From positions 126,001 to 190,000 of the forward strand of contig CAJNDS010002593.1 of assembly GCA_905221605.1 (NCBI GenBank): a stretch of 64,000 nucleotides of DNA. Direction: 5' to 3'. The number at the start of each line of letters is the position of its first letter. The stretch's first letter is position 1. This DNA is from Symbiodinium natans. Its lineage: Eukaryota > Sar > Dinophyceae > Suessiales > Symbiodiniaceae. Of this stretch, positions 22,218 through 33,019 are shown one piece after another. Position numbers and translations under genes: made by a program. The notes below the pieces were generated by a model, which was not told where the DNA came from, made no database searches, and was given only the letters and a program-made list of their open reading frames with translations.

Positions 22218-22435
22218 ATGGGTATCTACGCGGGCCTACGCGTCAGCTCATGTTTAGTAGGCGCGCGGCCTACGCGCGGAGTATGTTGTTGACGTGTGCC
22301 TACGCGGACCTACGCGGCAAGCACGGACCTACGAGCCCATACTGCATAGACTTGCCCACGCGGACCCTACGCAAACCTACGCCCTGCAGGCAAAACGCTA
22401 CGCGGCCGACTTTCAATGATCGCGTCTCTACGTAG
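22218..22435. repeat. CCTACGCG-rich degenerate repeat
   Basis: The motif CCTACGCG or CTACGCGG occurs about ten times in 220 bases, with variable spacing. The stretch from 21660 to here otherwise shows no supported gene. Confidence 0.75.
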
Positions 22436-22799
22436 CCTTGCTCGTAGAGAAAAAAAAGCTGCTCACCTGGCTGACGACACACTCTTGCCAGAATGCACAC
22501 AAGGCTGCACTGGCAGCGCTCGGGATTCCAACCTTTCTGGATGGCAGCAGCAATGATGGCCTTGGCACCTGTTGCGCCTATCGCAGGACATTTTGTCTGC
22601 AGCTACAGAGGCCGCTACATAGTCGCTTCACAATCACTTCACAATCACTCAGCCCCTGCCTTGCAGAGGGGCTTCATCTTTGGAAGCCTCAGTATCTTGC
22701 AACTGGCTGACCAGCGGTCATCTGGTTCATTGTGTTTCTGAGGCTCCTGGGAGGGCTAAACACTCTTGCTCGACGAGCGACACATGCAGAACTCAAGAC

Positions 22800-24125
22800 A
22801 TGGCCTTTCGAATTGCACCAAGTATAGTGCCTTTGAGTAGCTCGAAGCCCTGCCACTCCAACAAGGCTGCGTTCAGGCAGTCCAGGTTTAATACTGTAGG
22901 GTTGGGGGTTCTTAAGGCCTAGGGCACGGAAGGAAAGAATGTGTCCCATTGGTTGAAACAATGCTTCTTCTCCATAACTCTTGCACTAGGAGCATGGCAA
23001 GCTGCTCATCAAAGGCGCGCCGGAAGGCCCAGGCAAGTTGGTCCGCCTTACAAGATGACTGCACGCACAGCACACAATAGGCCGTTCGGTGGGGTTGCCA
23101 GATCAGATCGATATGGGACACTGCGATTTAAGGTTCAAGGCGGAGAACTCATGCCGCTTTTGTTAAATTGCCAAATAAATCCTGGCCTCCGAGGGCGCTG
23201 GCAAAGAGCCCAGCGCCCCAGCAACCGTCAGTGCATCTGTTAGGGATTGCCTCAGGCATTTGAGCGTTTGAAAAGCACAAAAGCTCGCAAGGTCCGCATC
23301 GCTAGGAAGCCAACGCAACAGGCCCCCGCAACTCCGCTCGCTGGTCCAACAAGAGTTTTCTGGCAGTGTCCTGCAAACGGCCCCACCAAGCAACTCAGCA
23401 TCACATCACCAGTTACGTCCCCAAAGCGCGCAGCGAACTTAGCTCCATGGCTTCACGTCCTCGTAGATTCTGGCGCACATCGCAACTTGGCCAGCCTATG
23501 GTGTATGCGCCAGTGTCATGCAGTGACGATTCATAAGAAGTCGGCATATGTCGGTAGGCTGAGTGGCCAGCATTGTACAATGGAGCACCCATCTCGATTG
23601 CATTGCGAATCAGCGCACGAGCCATCGCTCTGGGACAAATCTGCGGGAAGTGTGGGTGTTGGACCCTCCTGATGACTGCTCTGCGTTCTGCCGAGTGGCA
23701 CCTACTCATGGACACCGCATCGTTGTGGTCTTCAACTGCACATCGTAGATCATATCGTCTCTGCATTACAGGTCTTGGTGCCTGCATACTGGCATCGAGG
23801 AAAAAGTGCGGTGCGGGGACACCGTCTTGCTTGGACAGCATAGCCCACAACATCCCACATCTCCACAGCCCTCCCAACTGCTTCGCATGGTCCCATGATG
23901 TCCCATGAGCCATGCAGACCCTCCGCGCGGCGTGTGAGGACCCCGCCAACTGATCAAAAGAGCAGTACTCCGTAGAGCTCTTGCTCTGCCACGCCTCACA
24001 GCAGTAAAAGAAAGCACTTGAAAGCGCTGCTTACTCGTGCAGCTTCAAAGTTCAAAGTCCCGGGGGCGTCATCCCGACCATCTTGGAGGGCGTCAGACGA
24101 AACCAGCCTCAAAAAACACAACCCA
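22800..24125 (-). CDS. Candidate multi-exon gene, unidentified
   Basis: Several minus-strand stretches look like exons in 5'-3' order. 24125-24037 has LVSSDALQDGRDDAPGTLNF followed by EAAR and a GTAAGC donor. About 23310-23165 has SDADLASFCAFQTLKCLRQS. About 23060-22970 has LAWAFRRAFDEQLAMLLVQE. About 22890-22810 has LDCLNAALLEWQGFELLKG. I do not recognise the family and did not resolve the joins, so they may belong to more than one gene. All lie on the strand of the other left-hand genes. Confidence 0.28.
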
Positions 24126-24129
24126 CCAG

Positions 24130-25910
24130 GGACAAGCACCCCCTTAGGGTTTGTTGCACCCGCCATGAAGTGCCAGATGCTGAGCAGACAGCTGCGACTC
24201 TTCAGAATAGGGCACCAGTGCCTGAGCAACTCTTGCTGAGCACACAAACCTGCGAAGTTGTCAGTAGCCATTATACCGCACGGCATCGAGCCTGCTTCTG
24301 GCCTGGCTCAGTGGAGCACGCTGTGCCTCAGTCTTCCGGCTTCGAATGGCTTTGACATGCTAATGGAACTCACGAGTGACTGCCGGGTTCTTTGCACAGT
24401 CTTTTGCAATGAACTCCACTCAGCTCAAGTTGCGCGGCTTTCAAAAAGCAGAGAAATCACTGCTCTTACATATAGCAACACTTCCAAAGCAATACTGCAA
24501 CATCTCTCCCAAAGTGCAAGCAACGTGACAGCCACTCAAGTCGAAACTCTGAACCCGTGTCCAATACGCCAACCCGGGAGGATGTCGCACGGAAAGCAAC
24601 TCGTTCGCTGGTCTGAAGGGGGCTCACTTGATCTTGATGAACTTCATGCCTGGTTCAGAAGCGTTCAGAAGCTTTCGGAAATGCTGAGAGGTGTTCACAC
24701 ATCTGCATCCAGCATGCAGGGGCCCTTCACTACCATTCATAAGGCCCAGATGCCAACATACAGGGCAGGCACGGCGATCAGTTTCCAACCAGCCTTTGAA
24801 AGACAGGCAGGGCCCAGATAGGCACCGGCTCCACATGCCCAAGCCACATACATGAAAAACGCCAACTAGGCTGCACCTTTGAGCAGAACTCGGAAGCTTT
24901 TTGAACGGAGGTTTTCTTCTCCTCCTCCTCAAGGGAAACACGGATATCACGGAACAGTCCGAGAAAGGAACAGCACCACAGCTGACATCTGCATCGAAAG
25001 AGCAAGAACTGGAATGATTGACACCTTGTAGCCAGCAAGCTTGCTAAGAGCATCAAAGTGCGTGGTGCACTTGTCCACATCACCTCCTTGAAACAGTGGT
25101 TGCTTCACACTAGAATCCAACCTGTGATTGCACTTTCTGCAGACTCTATGACTCTATGCCGAAGAGATACCGTTGGCACTTATGCAGGCAATGGCGCCTC
25201 AGACATGGAGTACGGAGATGAAATCACAAGCAACATGACAAGAAGAACCAACACCAATCGCAAGCAGGATGCTTGACATCGCGTCGCTGGCAGCAGGGTC
25301 GGACAGTGGACCAGATGGCGTGATCTTGGAGTCCACAGCCGACAGGCTCGCAATGCAGTCCTGTCACATGTTTGGCACCAAAACATACAGCGTCAACCAT
25401 ATAGCCTTGGAAAAATGAACAGCTCCAACGAAAGTACCCAAGCAGAACTGTTCCACCTTCTGTGAAAGCCCACGGCCCATACATTGCCTTAGGATCTGAC
25501 AGCAAGGGCAAACAGCAGCCTGTTGAACAATCACCAACAGGACCTATGGGACATGAAAAGGCTCCACATAAGACCGGTTGCAGGTACGCACTGCGGTAGA
25601 AAGCGGGATCAAATCTCATGGCAAGCAACTTGTCCGCTTCAGCCTGGCCGGCACAAGACAAAAATTCTCCACGGGCGCACACAGACAGAGACACACACAC
25701 ACACACACAACAAAAAAAAGGAACACAGTGAAGCAGACGGAAACACACGCTCAAACTTGGCCGGATTCAAAAAGCTGGCCTTTGCTAAGGAAGGCTCAGG
25801 TGTCGAATACACTGTCTGCGGCCATTTCTCTGGTTTGATGGCGACCTCGGCATGTAAAACAATCATCGTCTAACCCGTCATCTTACACTGACCACATGTG
25901 CATGCGAGAA
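24130..25910. other. No firmly supported gene
   Basis: Two minus-strand fragments resemble each other weakly: one near 24560-24610 with ANELLSVRHPPG, the other near 25590-25640 with ADKLLAMRFDPA. They could be paralogous exons or chance. A short CA repeat lies at 25690-25710. Confidence 0.25.
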
Positions 25911-25914
25911 CACA

Positions 25915-26376
25915 ATGGCCTGCGGAATGGATGGCGCCATGTTCCTGTCAGAAATGACAACAATCGGGGCCAAATATCTCATGACTCATAACCACCACAA
26001 GCGCGTGGAAACCCAGGCAAAACATATGCTTTTTGCGTCTGGTGCTGATGATCCCACCTGGGATCCCACTACAGCCGCACAAGAATTGCAGGCACTTCCG
26101 CGAAGTGCACTTGAGATACACAGCAGCGGTTGTCCCAAAAGGTTGCAATGCAGCGATGCAACCCACTTTGTACAGGGGATGCCTGTAGTTATTGATCGAT
26201 CTGCCCAAGCGAGACGCTGTCAAATCAATGCCAAGCCCAATGAGAAACATATTGGAAACATGGCACTTCACGAACAAGCACAAGGTCCCTGCCCATTGAT
26301 GTGCCATGGCATCAATGCCGCTGCATCCCAAATGCGACGTGAAGACTCCACAATGCCATGGGATGGGAAAAGCTGA
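25915..26376 (+). CDS. Hypothetical open frame, 153 codons
   Basis: ATG-initiated plus-strand frame without a recognisable domain. An overlapping minus-strand frame of 173 codons covers the same DNA, so neither is secure. The composition is ordinary and not repeat-derived. The plus orientation is against the trend of the left half of the window. Confidence 0.18.
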   Translation: MACGMDGAMFLSEMTTIGAKYLMTHNHHKRVETQAKHMLFASGADDPTWDPTTAAQELQALPRSALEIHSSGCPKRLQCSDATHFVQGMPVVIDRSAQARRCQINAKPNEKHIGNMALHEQAQGPCPLMCHGINAAASQMRREDSTMPWDGKS

Positions 26377-26493
26377 AACTAAAACCAACACCAGGGGCGG
26401 ATCCATTGCGTGTTGTGTTGAACTCTTTGAGCAAAGGCTACGGCCATGCCGACATGAGAACCACGTCACATCAATCAGCGATCATGTGGCTCA

Positions 26494-27174
26494 ATGGCAC
26501 GTCATGACTTTCTACAGCAAACACAAACAGTCGGATGCAACATCATTCCATTTTCGCATTTTTGTCGGGGTGTATATACCACTACCACTACCGCTGCCAC
26601 TGTCACTGCCACCACTACCACTACAACTACCACTACCACTACCACTACCACTACCACTACCACTAGGGTTTCTTTTCAGAATTTGCCTCGAGGATTTAGA
26701 ATGGCTGTGCGCGAGCATGACATGAATTTGTCTGTTGCAAAAGGTGGCGATATTGCAGTTCTACCGGAGCCATCTTCTCAATCGCGGGAACGTGCGCTGG
26801 TTGAGAGTGTTTCTGATTTGGAAGGTGTTTCGGACTCATTTCGTCCGACATTCACAATGAAAGTTTCCGTAAATCACACAGCCAGCATCTTTTTGGTCCT
26901 CTCAGGAAACCTCACGTGCAGGGGTTGCAACACCGCCAGCATGTTCTTCGCTCGATGTTTCCACGGATTCCTTCAAAAAGTCTCGAAGGGGTTCCTACAA
27001 GGACTTTGCCGATGTGATCCGATGTGCTATCCGAAAGCTATGCAATGTTTGCGGTCCTTTCCGAAATGCGACGGCCAAAGGATGTCAGTGTGCTGCGAAG
27101 CACTCTACATGCTCCCGTGCGTATTTGCGCTTGAGTTTTTTGCGAGCGCGTTGAAAAGTCTCAGTAAATTTTGA
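26494..27174 (+). CDS. Open frame spanning a CCACTA microsatellite
   Basis: The frame runs 226 codons. Its N-terminal third is poly-Thr from the CCACTA microsatellite at 26577-26667. The rest (for example VREHDMNLSVAKGGDIAVLP) has no known domain. It may be a real Thr-rich protein or simply a frame extended by the repeat. Confidence 0.2.
   Translation: MARHDFLQQTQTVGCNIIPFSHFCRGVYTTTTTAATVTATTTTTTTTTTTTTTTTTTRVSFQNLPRGFRMAVREHDMNLSVAKGGDIAVLPEPSSQSRERALVESVSDLEGVSDSFRPTFTMKVSVNHTASIFLVLSGNLTCRGCNTASMFFARCFHGFLQKVSKGFLQGLCRCDPMCYPKAMQCLRSFPKCDGQRMSVCCEALYMLPCVFALEFFASALKSLSKF
26577..26667. repeat. CCACTA hexanucleotide microsatellite
   Basis: About 90 bases of ACCACT/CCACTA units, interrupted in the middle, pure at the right end. 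Confidence 0.9.
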
Positions 27175-27518
27175 AAAATCCATGTTAATATGCGTGTTCT
27201 TCCAAGATATGGCTTTACAATTCCAAAAAATTGAAAAATGTCATTCGTTTTGGAATACATTCTGAAAACAAAATGTTTTTCAACATATTCTTAATTCTTA
27301 CATTTTTATGCAAAATTTCTGTGAAATCCACTTCTTCTTCGACTTCGAGACGCAGCAAAGTTGTCCTTGCCTGGCGAGCAATCAAGAACGCGGTTAGCAA
27401 AGCCACCGGCCTATTGTATAGGCACACAGGCCCCATTGGGTACCCGGCCATCTTGACGGTGAAACACGACTCCGCACTATCTACAACCTATCTCAGTCAG
27501 CGGCTCAGAGAAGCCAAA

Positions 27519-28214
27519 TCACTCAAGAGGAGAGACCTGGGTAGTGTCAAGCCGCACATTCTCATTTTTCACACACCATAGCATGCGAACACTTCGCCGG
27601 TACCCCTGTTGAAGAGTGCACGCAGATGGTATTGAAGAGCCTTTTTCCAGCCACAGTCGATCCGCATTTTGAAGAAAGGTGCAAAAGCGACCCTCAGACT
27701 GGCCCCCAAGATGCAGGCCCACAGCTTGGACACTATGGCTTGTATATACAATGTCCAACTTGCCCAAACCAGCAAAAAGTAGGCACAAGAATGCAAGCAA
27801 AACCCGCATGGCCAGGGCTCGCATTCTCAGGAAGCCTATCGATTGCGAGGCACCATCCGCCCTTTTACTCAAAGAAGGCCCACCTCCAGGCATTTCTGAG
27901 CTACGCCCCGGGCATCGGAGCGCTCTTGGAAAGTGCCAAACCAGGCACCCATGCTTCACCAGTCTATTTTGATGGGACTGGCAATGGCGCTGCGGCCGCG
28001 TATCAGCTTGCGTGCGAATGCGCACCCATTCACACATTTCTTCCGCACACAACGCCCTCCTGGGCTCAAAGGTCAGCATGAACGATCGATCGGGCCCGCG
28101 ATGTGGCAGAACAAGCGTAATCCGTCCCGAAACTAGGCAAACCAAACCGACGCACAGCAGCCGTGAATTGTGGAGTCTCACCCACAGGTCGGGGCACCTG
28201 ACTTTGCACAACAA
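27519..28214 (-). CDS. Hypothetical open frame with signal-peptide-like segment
   Basis: A 231-codon minus-strand frame. Internally it contains MRALAMRVLLAFLCLLFAGL (about 27840-27780), a typical signal-peptide pattern of basic start and hydrophobic core, so the true start may be that inner Met. No domain follows. A plus-strand frame of 151 codons overlaps. Strand agrees with the left-hand genes. Confidence 0.25.
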   Translation of the reverse strand: MLCKVRCPDLWVRLHNSRLLCVGLVCLVSGRITLVLPHRGPDRSFMLTFEPRRALCAEEMCEWVRIRTQADTRPQRHCQSHQNRLVKHGCLVWHFPRALRCPGRSSEMPGGGPSLSKRADGASQSIGFLRMRALAMRVLLAFLCLLFAGLGKLDIVYTSHSVQAVGLHLGGQSEGRFCTFLQNADRLWLEKGSSIPSACTLQQGYRRSVRMLWCVKNENVRLDTTQVSPLE

Positions 28215-28536
28215 AATGAGCTGGCAAAGGACTCATGACCAGCAACACTGGGAGGATTGGCCTCATCGGCAGATGAGGCGGGAACAGCAACAGCCACAAA
28301 GTCACCTGTGCACAGATCTGCCGCGGCAGAAGCAGGGATCTCGGTTATTGGGGGTTTGGAAGTGCTTGCCACAGCAGTTCCAGGTGCTGCACTTGCACTG
28401 TGGCCAATCAATCCCCCTGCAAAACCATGGTGCAAGTGCTTGGATCTCTGGGGCCGCCCGAAATCTCGGCGGTGTTATACGCGGCAAGGTACCCTGAAGC
28501 ATGCACATTCGCGACGGTGAATGGAACACCGCAGTT

Positions 28537-28583
28537 ACTTGGATTTTTTGCCTAACGGCAAAATGGGGGTGCGAAGCACTCTC
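28537..28583 (+). repeat. 47-bp dispersed repeat with two hairpins, copy 1
   Basis: It begins ACTTGG, contains TTTTGCC-TAAC-GGCAAAA and GTGC-GAA-GCAC inverted repeats, and ends CACTCTC. It matches the minus strand of 36890-36936 with two differences over 45 bases. The double hairpin near an edge resembles a transposon terminus. Confidence 0.9.
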
Positions 28584-28751
28584 CCGCTATGTCTGTAGCC
28601 TCCGAGAAAAAATTGCGCAAGAAGCAGAACAGAGACCTTACAGTTGCAGAATCCATCAGTTGCAAAATCCATGAAACTCGACGTCTCAGCTGCAGTAACA
28701 AAGTAAACCAAAACCTCTGGTCTCTAGAAGCTGCAAGGTGTCTAACCGGGG

Positions 28752-29152
28752 GGGGATTTGGAGTTTGAAGGGGCAAGTCCAACAAAACCTTTTGATGTTT
28801 GTAGTGTGTTTCGGAAGCATCGGCTAGTGTTGGGGGCATTGTCGGAAACTCGATGGAAAGGATGTGGTACATTGCGCGCGGACGAGTTTCTGTTTCTGTT
28901 TTCGGGGCTACCAGAAGAAGCGCCTGTGTCCTTGTACGGCGTTTCCTTCGTACTTGGGCCCAGTACGCAGGCTGCTTGGAGGGTGGCGGGTAGTCATGTT
29001 GTTTATCATAGTGAGAGACTCATGAAGATTAAACTACTCATTAAAGGCCGAGTGTTTCATGTGATATCTGTGTACGCACCAACATTCCGTGCAAAAGATG
29101 AAGAGAAGGAGAAGTTCTATGCAGACCTACATGCCCTGTGCGCGGCCCGTTA
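28752..29152 (+). pseudogene. LINE-type endonuclease (APE/EEP domain) fragment
   Basis: The plus-strand frame reads LGALSETRWKGCGTL, where the Glu is the expected metal-binding residue of LINE apurinic-type endonucleases. It later reads HVISVYAPTFRAKDEEKEKF, the conserved YAP motif. The start of the domain with its catalytic Asn is missing, and so is the later GDFN block and the reverse transcriptase. The frame ends in a GGCTTCGAAG minisatellite at about 29153. This is a 5'- and 3'-truncated non-LTR retrotransposon relic and is not expected to be active. Confidence 0.72.
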
Positions 29153-29224
29153 CCCTTCGGCGAAGGGGGCTTCGAAGCCTTCGAAGCCTTCGAAGCCGAA
29201 GGGTCGAAGGGGGGGAGGGGGGGG

Positions 29225-29265
<41 letters not shown>

Positions 29266-29580
29266 GAAGGTCTGCTTCGAAGGTGAGGAGGAAGCTTGGA
29301 AGGCTTCGAAGGGTGAGGACGAAAGCTTCGAAGGCTTCGAAGGGTGAGGACGAAGGGGCTTCGAAGGCTTCGAAGGTGAGGACGAAGGGGGCTTCGAAGG
29401 TGAGGAAGGAGGCTTCGAAGGCTTCGAAGGCGAGGACGAAGGGGGGGGGGGCTTCGAAGGCTTCGAAGGTGAGGACGAAGGGGGCTTCGAAGGCTTCGAA
29501 GGCGAGGACGAAGGGGGGGGGCTTCGAAGGCTTGGAAGGGTGAGGACGAAGGGAGCTTGGAAGGCTTCGAAGGTGAGAGA
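29153..29580. repeat. GGCTTCGAAG minisatellite with long poly-G tract
   Basis: Units built from GGCTTCGAAGG and TGAGGACGAAGGG recur across the block. An almost pure G tract of about 45 bases lies at 29218-29264. The core CTTCGAAG is a palindrome. Pro/Ser/Lys-rich frames on both strands derive from the repeat. A smaller relative lies at 31855-31975. Confidence 0.93.
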
Positions 29581-29599
29581 CGGGGGCATCTCCAGAGTC

Positions 29600-30390
29600 T
29601 CACGGCTGCGCCCCCCTCAATCCCCCCCGCTCTCCACTTCTAGAAACAAAAACACTCTCGTCTCTACTCCTCTGATCTTCGAATAATGAAACAAAAAAAG
29701 CAAAAGAAGATTCGAGGGGGGTAGAATTTGGAATACATTCCCTTCTCCCTTCTCCTCTGAGTTTTCGAAGAATGAAATACGAAAAACAAAAGAAGATTCG
29801 AAGGGGGTGGAATTTAGAATAAATTCCCTTCTCTCTCCTCCTCTGATTTCTCGAATAATGAAACACAACAAACAATTCAAGATTCGAGGGGGGTGGAATT
29901 TAGAATACATTCCCTTCTCTCTTCTCCCTTCCTCCCACTCCGCATTCTCGCTTCTCCCTTCCGCCCACTCCCTCGTCTGTGATTTAAAATAAAGTCTAGT
30001 CACTACTCCTCTGATTTTTCGAATAAAGAAATACAAGAAAAAAAAGAAGATTCGAGGGGGGTGGAATTTAGAACACCTTCCCTTCTCTCTTCTCCTTTCC
30101 TCCCACTCCACATTCTCTCTTCTCCCTTCCTCCAACTGCCTCGTCTCTACAAATTTTAAAACATAATCCCTTCTCTCTTCTCCCTCCCACTTTACAAGAA
30201 GTAAATGGGGGGGGCTGCGCCCCCCCCAACCCCCCCGCTCTTTACTTCTAAAAACAAAAACAATCTCGTCTCTACTCCTCTGATTTTCGAACAATGAAAC
30301 ACAAAACAAAACAAGATGAGGGGGGTGGAATTTAGATTAAAGTCCCTTCTCTCTTCTCCCCTTCCTCCCACTCCACAACAGAAGGAAAAG
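29600..30390. repeat. About 115-bp imperfect tandem repeats
   Basis: Five to six units share TCTGATTTTCGAATAATGAAA, AAGATTCGAGGGGGG and GGAATTTAGAATACATTCCC elements. A larger block beginning with a C run and ACTTCTAAAAACAAAAACA occurs at both ends (about 29610 and 30218). The 230-codon minus-strand frame here is a repeat artefact. Confidence 0.85.
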
Positions 30391-30554
30391 AAATCGAACC
30401 TAGGTTGAATCCAGCACTGCCCACCCCGCTTTCTTCTTTCATGCATGAGCAGAGTCCAGCTGTAGTTGAGAGTAACGCAAGAAACGGAAACAAATAAGCG
30501 TAGATCATCCTCTTGCGTTATAATCTTGAGTCATCCAGACAGGTGGGATTTTGA

Positions 30555-30670
30555 TAATTTAAAAAAAAGGTGGGGGAAAGGTAAAAAAAATTAAATCAAA
30601 AAGGTGAAAAAAGGTAAAAAAAAGGCAAAGGTAAACAAATGCAAAAAGAAAAGGTAGAAAAAAGGCAGAA
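30555..30670. repeat. AAAGGT-rich low-complexity tract
   Basis: Purine-rich units of AAAAAGGT and variants, similar to the tract at 31215. The stretch 30400-31060 holds no supported gene. Confidence 0.75.
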
Positions 30671-31060
30671 CAGAGGTGCCAGAAAGGGAACTACTTTGTG
30701 AAGTCAAATCAAAAGTATTAAAGCATATATATGTATTTCAAAAAAAGCCCTAAGGCCACCTTTAAACTTCAAACTTTGAATCCCAGTTGGTTGCCACAAT
30801 GACTTCTTTCAATGGCTGCAAAGTCCCACAGGAACAAGAGGTGAAGACAATGAGGACAAGGGCCAGGATAAATAAGATAATCTACCGGTCTACTGATAAA
30901 GGCCGAACCAAGCAGTAGCATTCAACAACTTTAAGAGCAAGTCATCTGAATGTGGTATCTTAGTCATGGGCGAGTGACATGACGATTTGAGTATGAATTC
31001 TATGAATGCATGGCAAGCCGTGCACTGGTCATTCCTGAATTCCCTGCCTCCGTGGTTTTA

Positions 31061-31850
31061 GGGCATTTCAGTATTGAATACACAATTTTGAAACCTGGTG
31101 GTCCTTGTGCATTCAAGCACAAGTGAATATCAAAACGAAAATTCCCCACCCCCCCCACCCCCCCCCCCCACCACCCCCCACCCACCCCGCCACCATCCAG
31201 CTTCCCCGTGCCGTAGGGTGGCAAACAAGGCAACAAAAAGGTTGAAAAAAAGGTGGAAAAGGTGGGAAAAAAGTAAAGCTGGAAAAAAGGTCGAAAAAAG
31301 GTGGACAAAAAGGTGGAAAAAAGGTGGCAAAAAGGTAAAGGTGGAAAAAAAAGTGAAAAAAGGTGGAAAAAAAGTGTAAAAAAGGTGGAAAAAAGGTGGA
31401 AAAATGGTGGAAAAATGGTGGAAAAAGGGGCGGTGGTTCCTGTGCTGCCCAGGGCCCAAGGTGCCCCTGGCCACGCACGCCACACGCGCACCACGCGCGC
31501 GCCATGTGCCCCCCCCCTCCCCCCCCCTCCCCTCCTCTCCCATTCCCCCCCCTCCTCCCCCCTAAACCCTAGAGGCCTATGGGCCTAGAGCTCGGGCGGT
31601 GTCGAGCAGCAGAATGGGCGGAGCAGCAAGGCATGTGCAGAGGCGCCGCAGTCAAGGTGTCGGACTGCCAGCAAGCGAATAGCGAATGTGGCAATGCTTC
31701 GCAGGTGCTCTAAGCTTTTGGGACTATGATGATCACTCGGTATGTAATGAATTTTTGCATTCCATGCTGAGAATTTTCGTTTTGATATTCACTTGTGCTT
31801 GAATGCCACGGACCATCAGGCCTCAAACTTGTGTATTCAATCCTCAAAGG
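31061..31850. repeat. About 80-bp inverted repeat pair enclosing 630 bp
   Basis: The segment 31061-31144 reappears inverted at 31771-31850. The inner 35 bases are identical; the outer part is about 80 percent identical. Between them lie C-runs, a GGTGGAAAAA array and GC-rich sequence. The layout is that of a foldback or MITE-like element, but no transposase or target duplication was seen. Confidence 0.85.
31215..31432. repeat. GGTGGAAAAA minisatellite
   Basis: About eighteen variable units of 9-13 bases around AAAAAGGTGG. Lys/Gly and Phe/Pro frames are artefacts of it. Confidence 0.92.
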
Positions 31851-31854
31851 TGAG

Positions 31855-31975
31855 CCAAGAAGCTTCGAAGGCAACAAATTTTCGAAGGTTTTGAAGGTGA
31901 AGAGGAAGGCGAAAAGGCGAGGACGAAGGGGGGGAGGCTTCGAAGACATCGAAGGTGAGGACGAAGGACGCAGTG
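31855..31975. repeat. Second copy of the CTTCGAAGG/GAGGACGAAGG minisatellite
   Basis: Degenerate units match the block at 29153-29580. It abuts the right arm of the inverted repeat. Confidence 0.75.
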
Positions 31976-32562
31976 CGAGCGAGCTGGAGGCCGTGTGAAT
32001 CTTTCCCTTTAAGTAAACAGTATGAAGCAGGTAACTGCTAGCTAACGATGAACTGGTTCAGAGGCTCGTCGCTCAGCGTCTACACACCAACTACGAGCCG
32101 CGTGTGTGCAGAATTCCTCAGACCAGTGCTCAAAGTTTCGTGGATGGAGAGTCCTTCAAGCTCGGCTTCACGGTGCGCAACAACTCATGGCCACGCTGCG
32201 GCTCGGCTCGCCAGGACCCGTCGTGCCCCATTGACTGGCTGGAAGTCTTCGCGAAAGTTCGTCGAGAATTTAACGATGCCTTTGAGACCAAAAAATTTGC
32301 TGGCAGAGGCCTACACGTCCCAGACATGCTCGAGAACGCAACACCACGCGGCCGATCACACCGATCCGTTTTCAGGGTCCGAAAAATTACAGAAAACGTA
32401 GGCCCCTCTTCGTTGGGTATTTTCGCCCGCAGATACCACAAATAAAGTCACCATGTTCATGTTGGCGTAAACGTCTAGCCTTCGATTAAGTGTGACTTTC
32501 ACTCTGCTCGAAAATCCGTGTGTTGGAACTTCCTGAGAGGGAAGATAACAAGCAGGTCTTGC

Positions 32563-33015
32563 CTACTTAAAGTATAACCGATGTCGTGTCACGCCTGGTT
32601 TTATGTGTGTCAGACCTACGCACGGTGGTTGCGCTGGCCACTCGCCCTGATCTTTCATTGCTGCATCTATACTCACAACAAGGAGTCCGAAATCTACGGA
32701 TAAGTTAAGGCAGTCGTCCCAGTCTGGCAAGTGAATTACAGCCTCGGCGGCCTTCTGCGCAGGCAGTCGGTTCCAGGCTTCACCTAATTCAGACTTCAGC
32801 GCCTCTCGGAGAGCACAGATCAGGTTTTTCCCTGCCACCCAGTCTAGCTTCATATCGGAAGAAACCCGACTCTCCTTCAAACTGTGAAAACGCCATTTGT
32901 GCAGCCACCACGATGTTTGAAACGCCTGCTTTTTACTTTCGAGCCTCCTTGCTAGGTCTCGGGTAGGCGGTGGCGGAGCTGTCCCTACATTTCCTGGAAA
33001 AAAGGCAAACAACAT
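32563..33015 (-). CDS. Hypothetical open frame, 150 codons
   Basis: The minus-strand frame contains a charged stretch, ICALREALKSELGEAWNRLP, then AAEAVIHLPDWDDCLNLSVD, and ends at an in-frame stop. Composition is that of a soluble globular protein rather than a repeat. No family is recognised. It would be the rightmost member of the minus-strand gene block. A plus-strand frame at 32104-32445 without a domain lies next to it. Confidence 0.3.
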   Translation of the reverse strand: MLFAFFPGNVGTAPPPPTRDLARRLESKKQAFQTSWWLHKWRFHSLKESRVSSDMKLDWVAGKNLICALREALKSELGEAWNRLPAQKAAEAVIHLPDWDDCLNLSVDFGLLVVSIDAAMKDQGEWPAQPPCVGLTHIKPGVTRHRLYFK

Positions 33016-33019
33016 TTGC

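Noticed and set aside
29041-29603. Pro/Ser/Lys-rich frames on both strands
   Set aside because: Translation of the CTTCGAAG minisatellite and the G tract.
29617-30309. 230-codon minus frame with repeated peptide
   Set aside because: Follows the 115-base tandem repeats exactly and has no domain.
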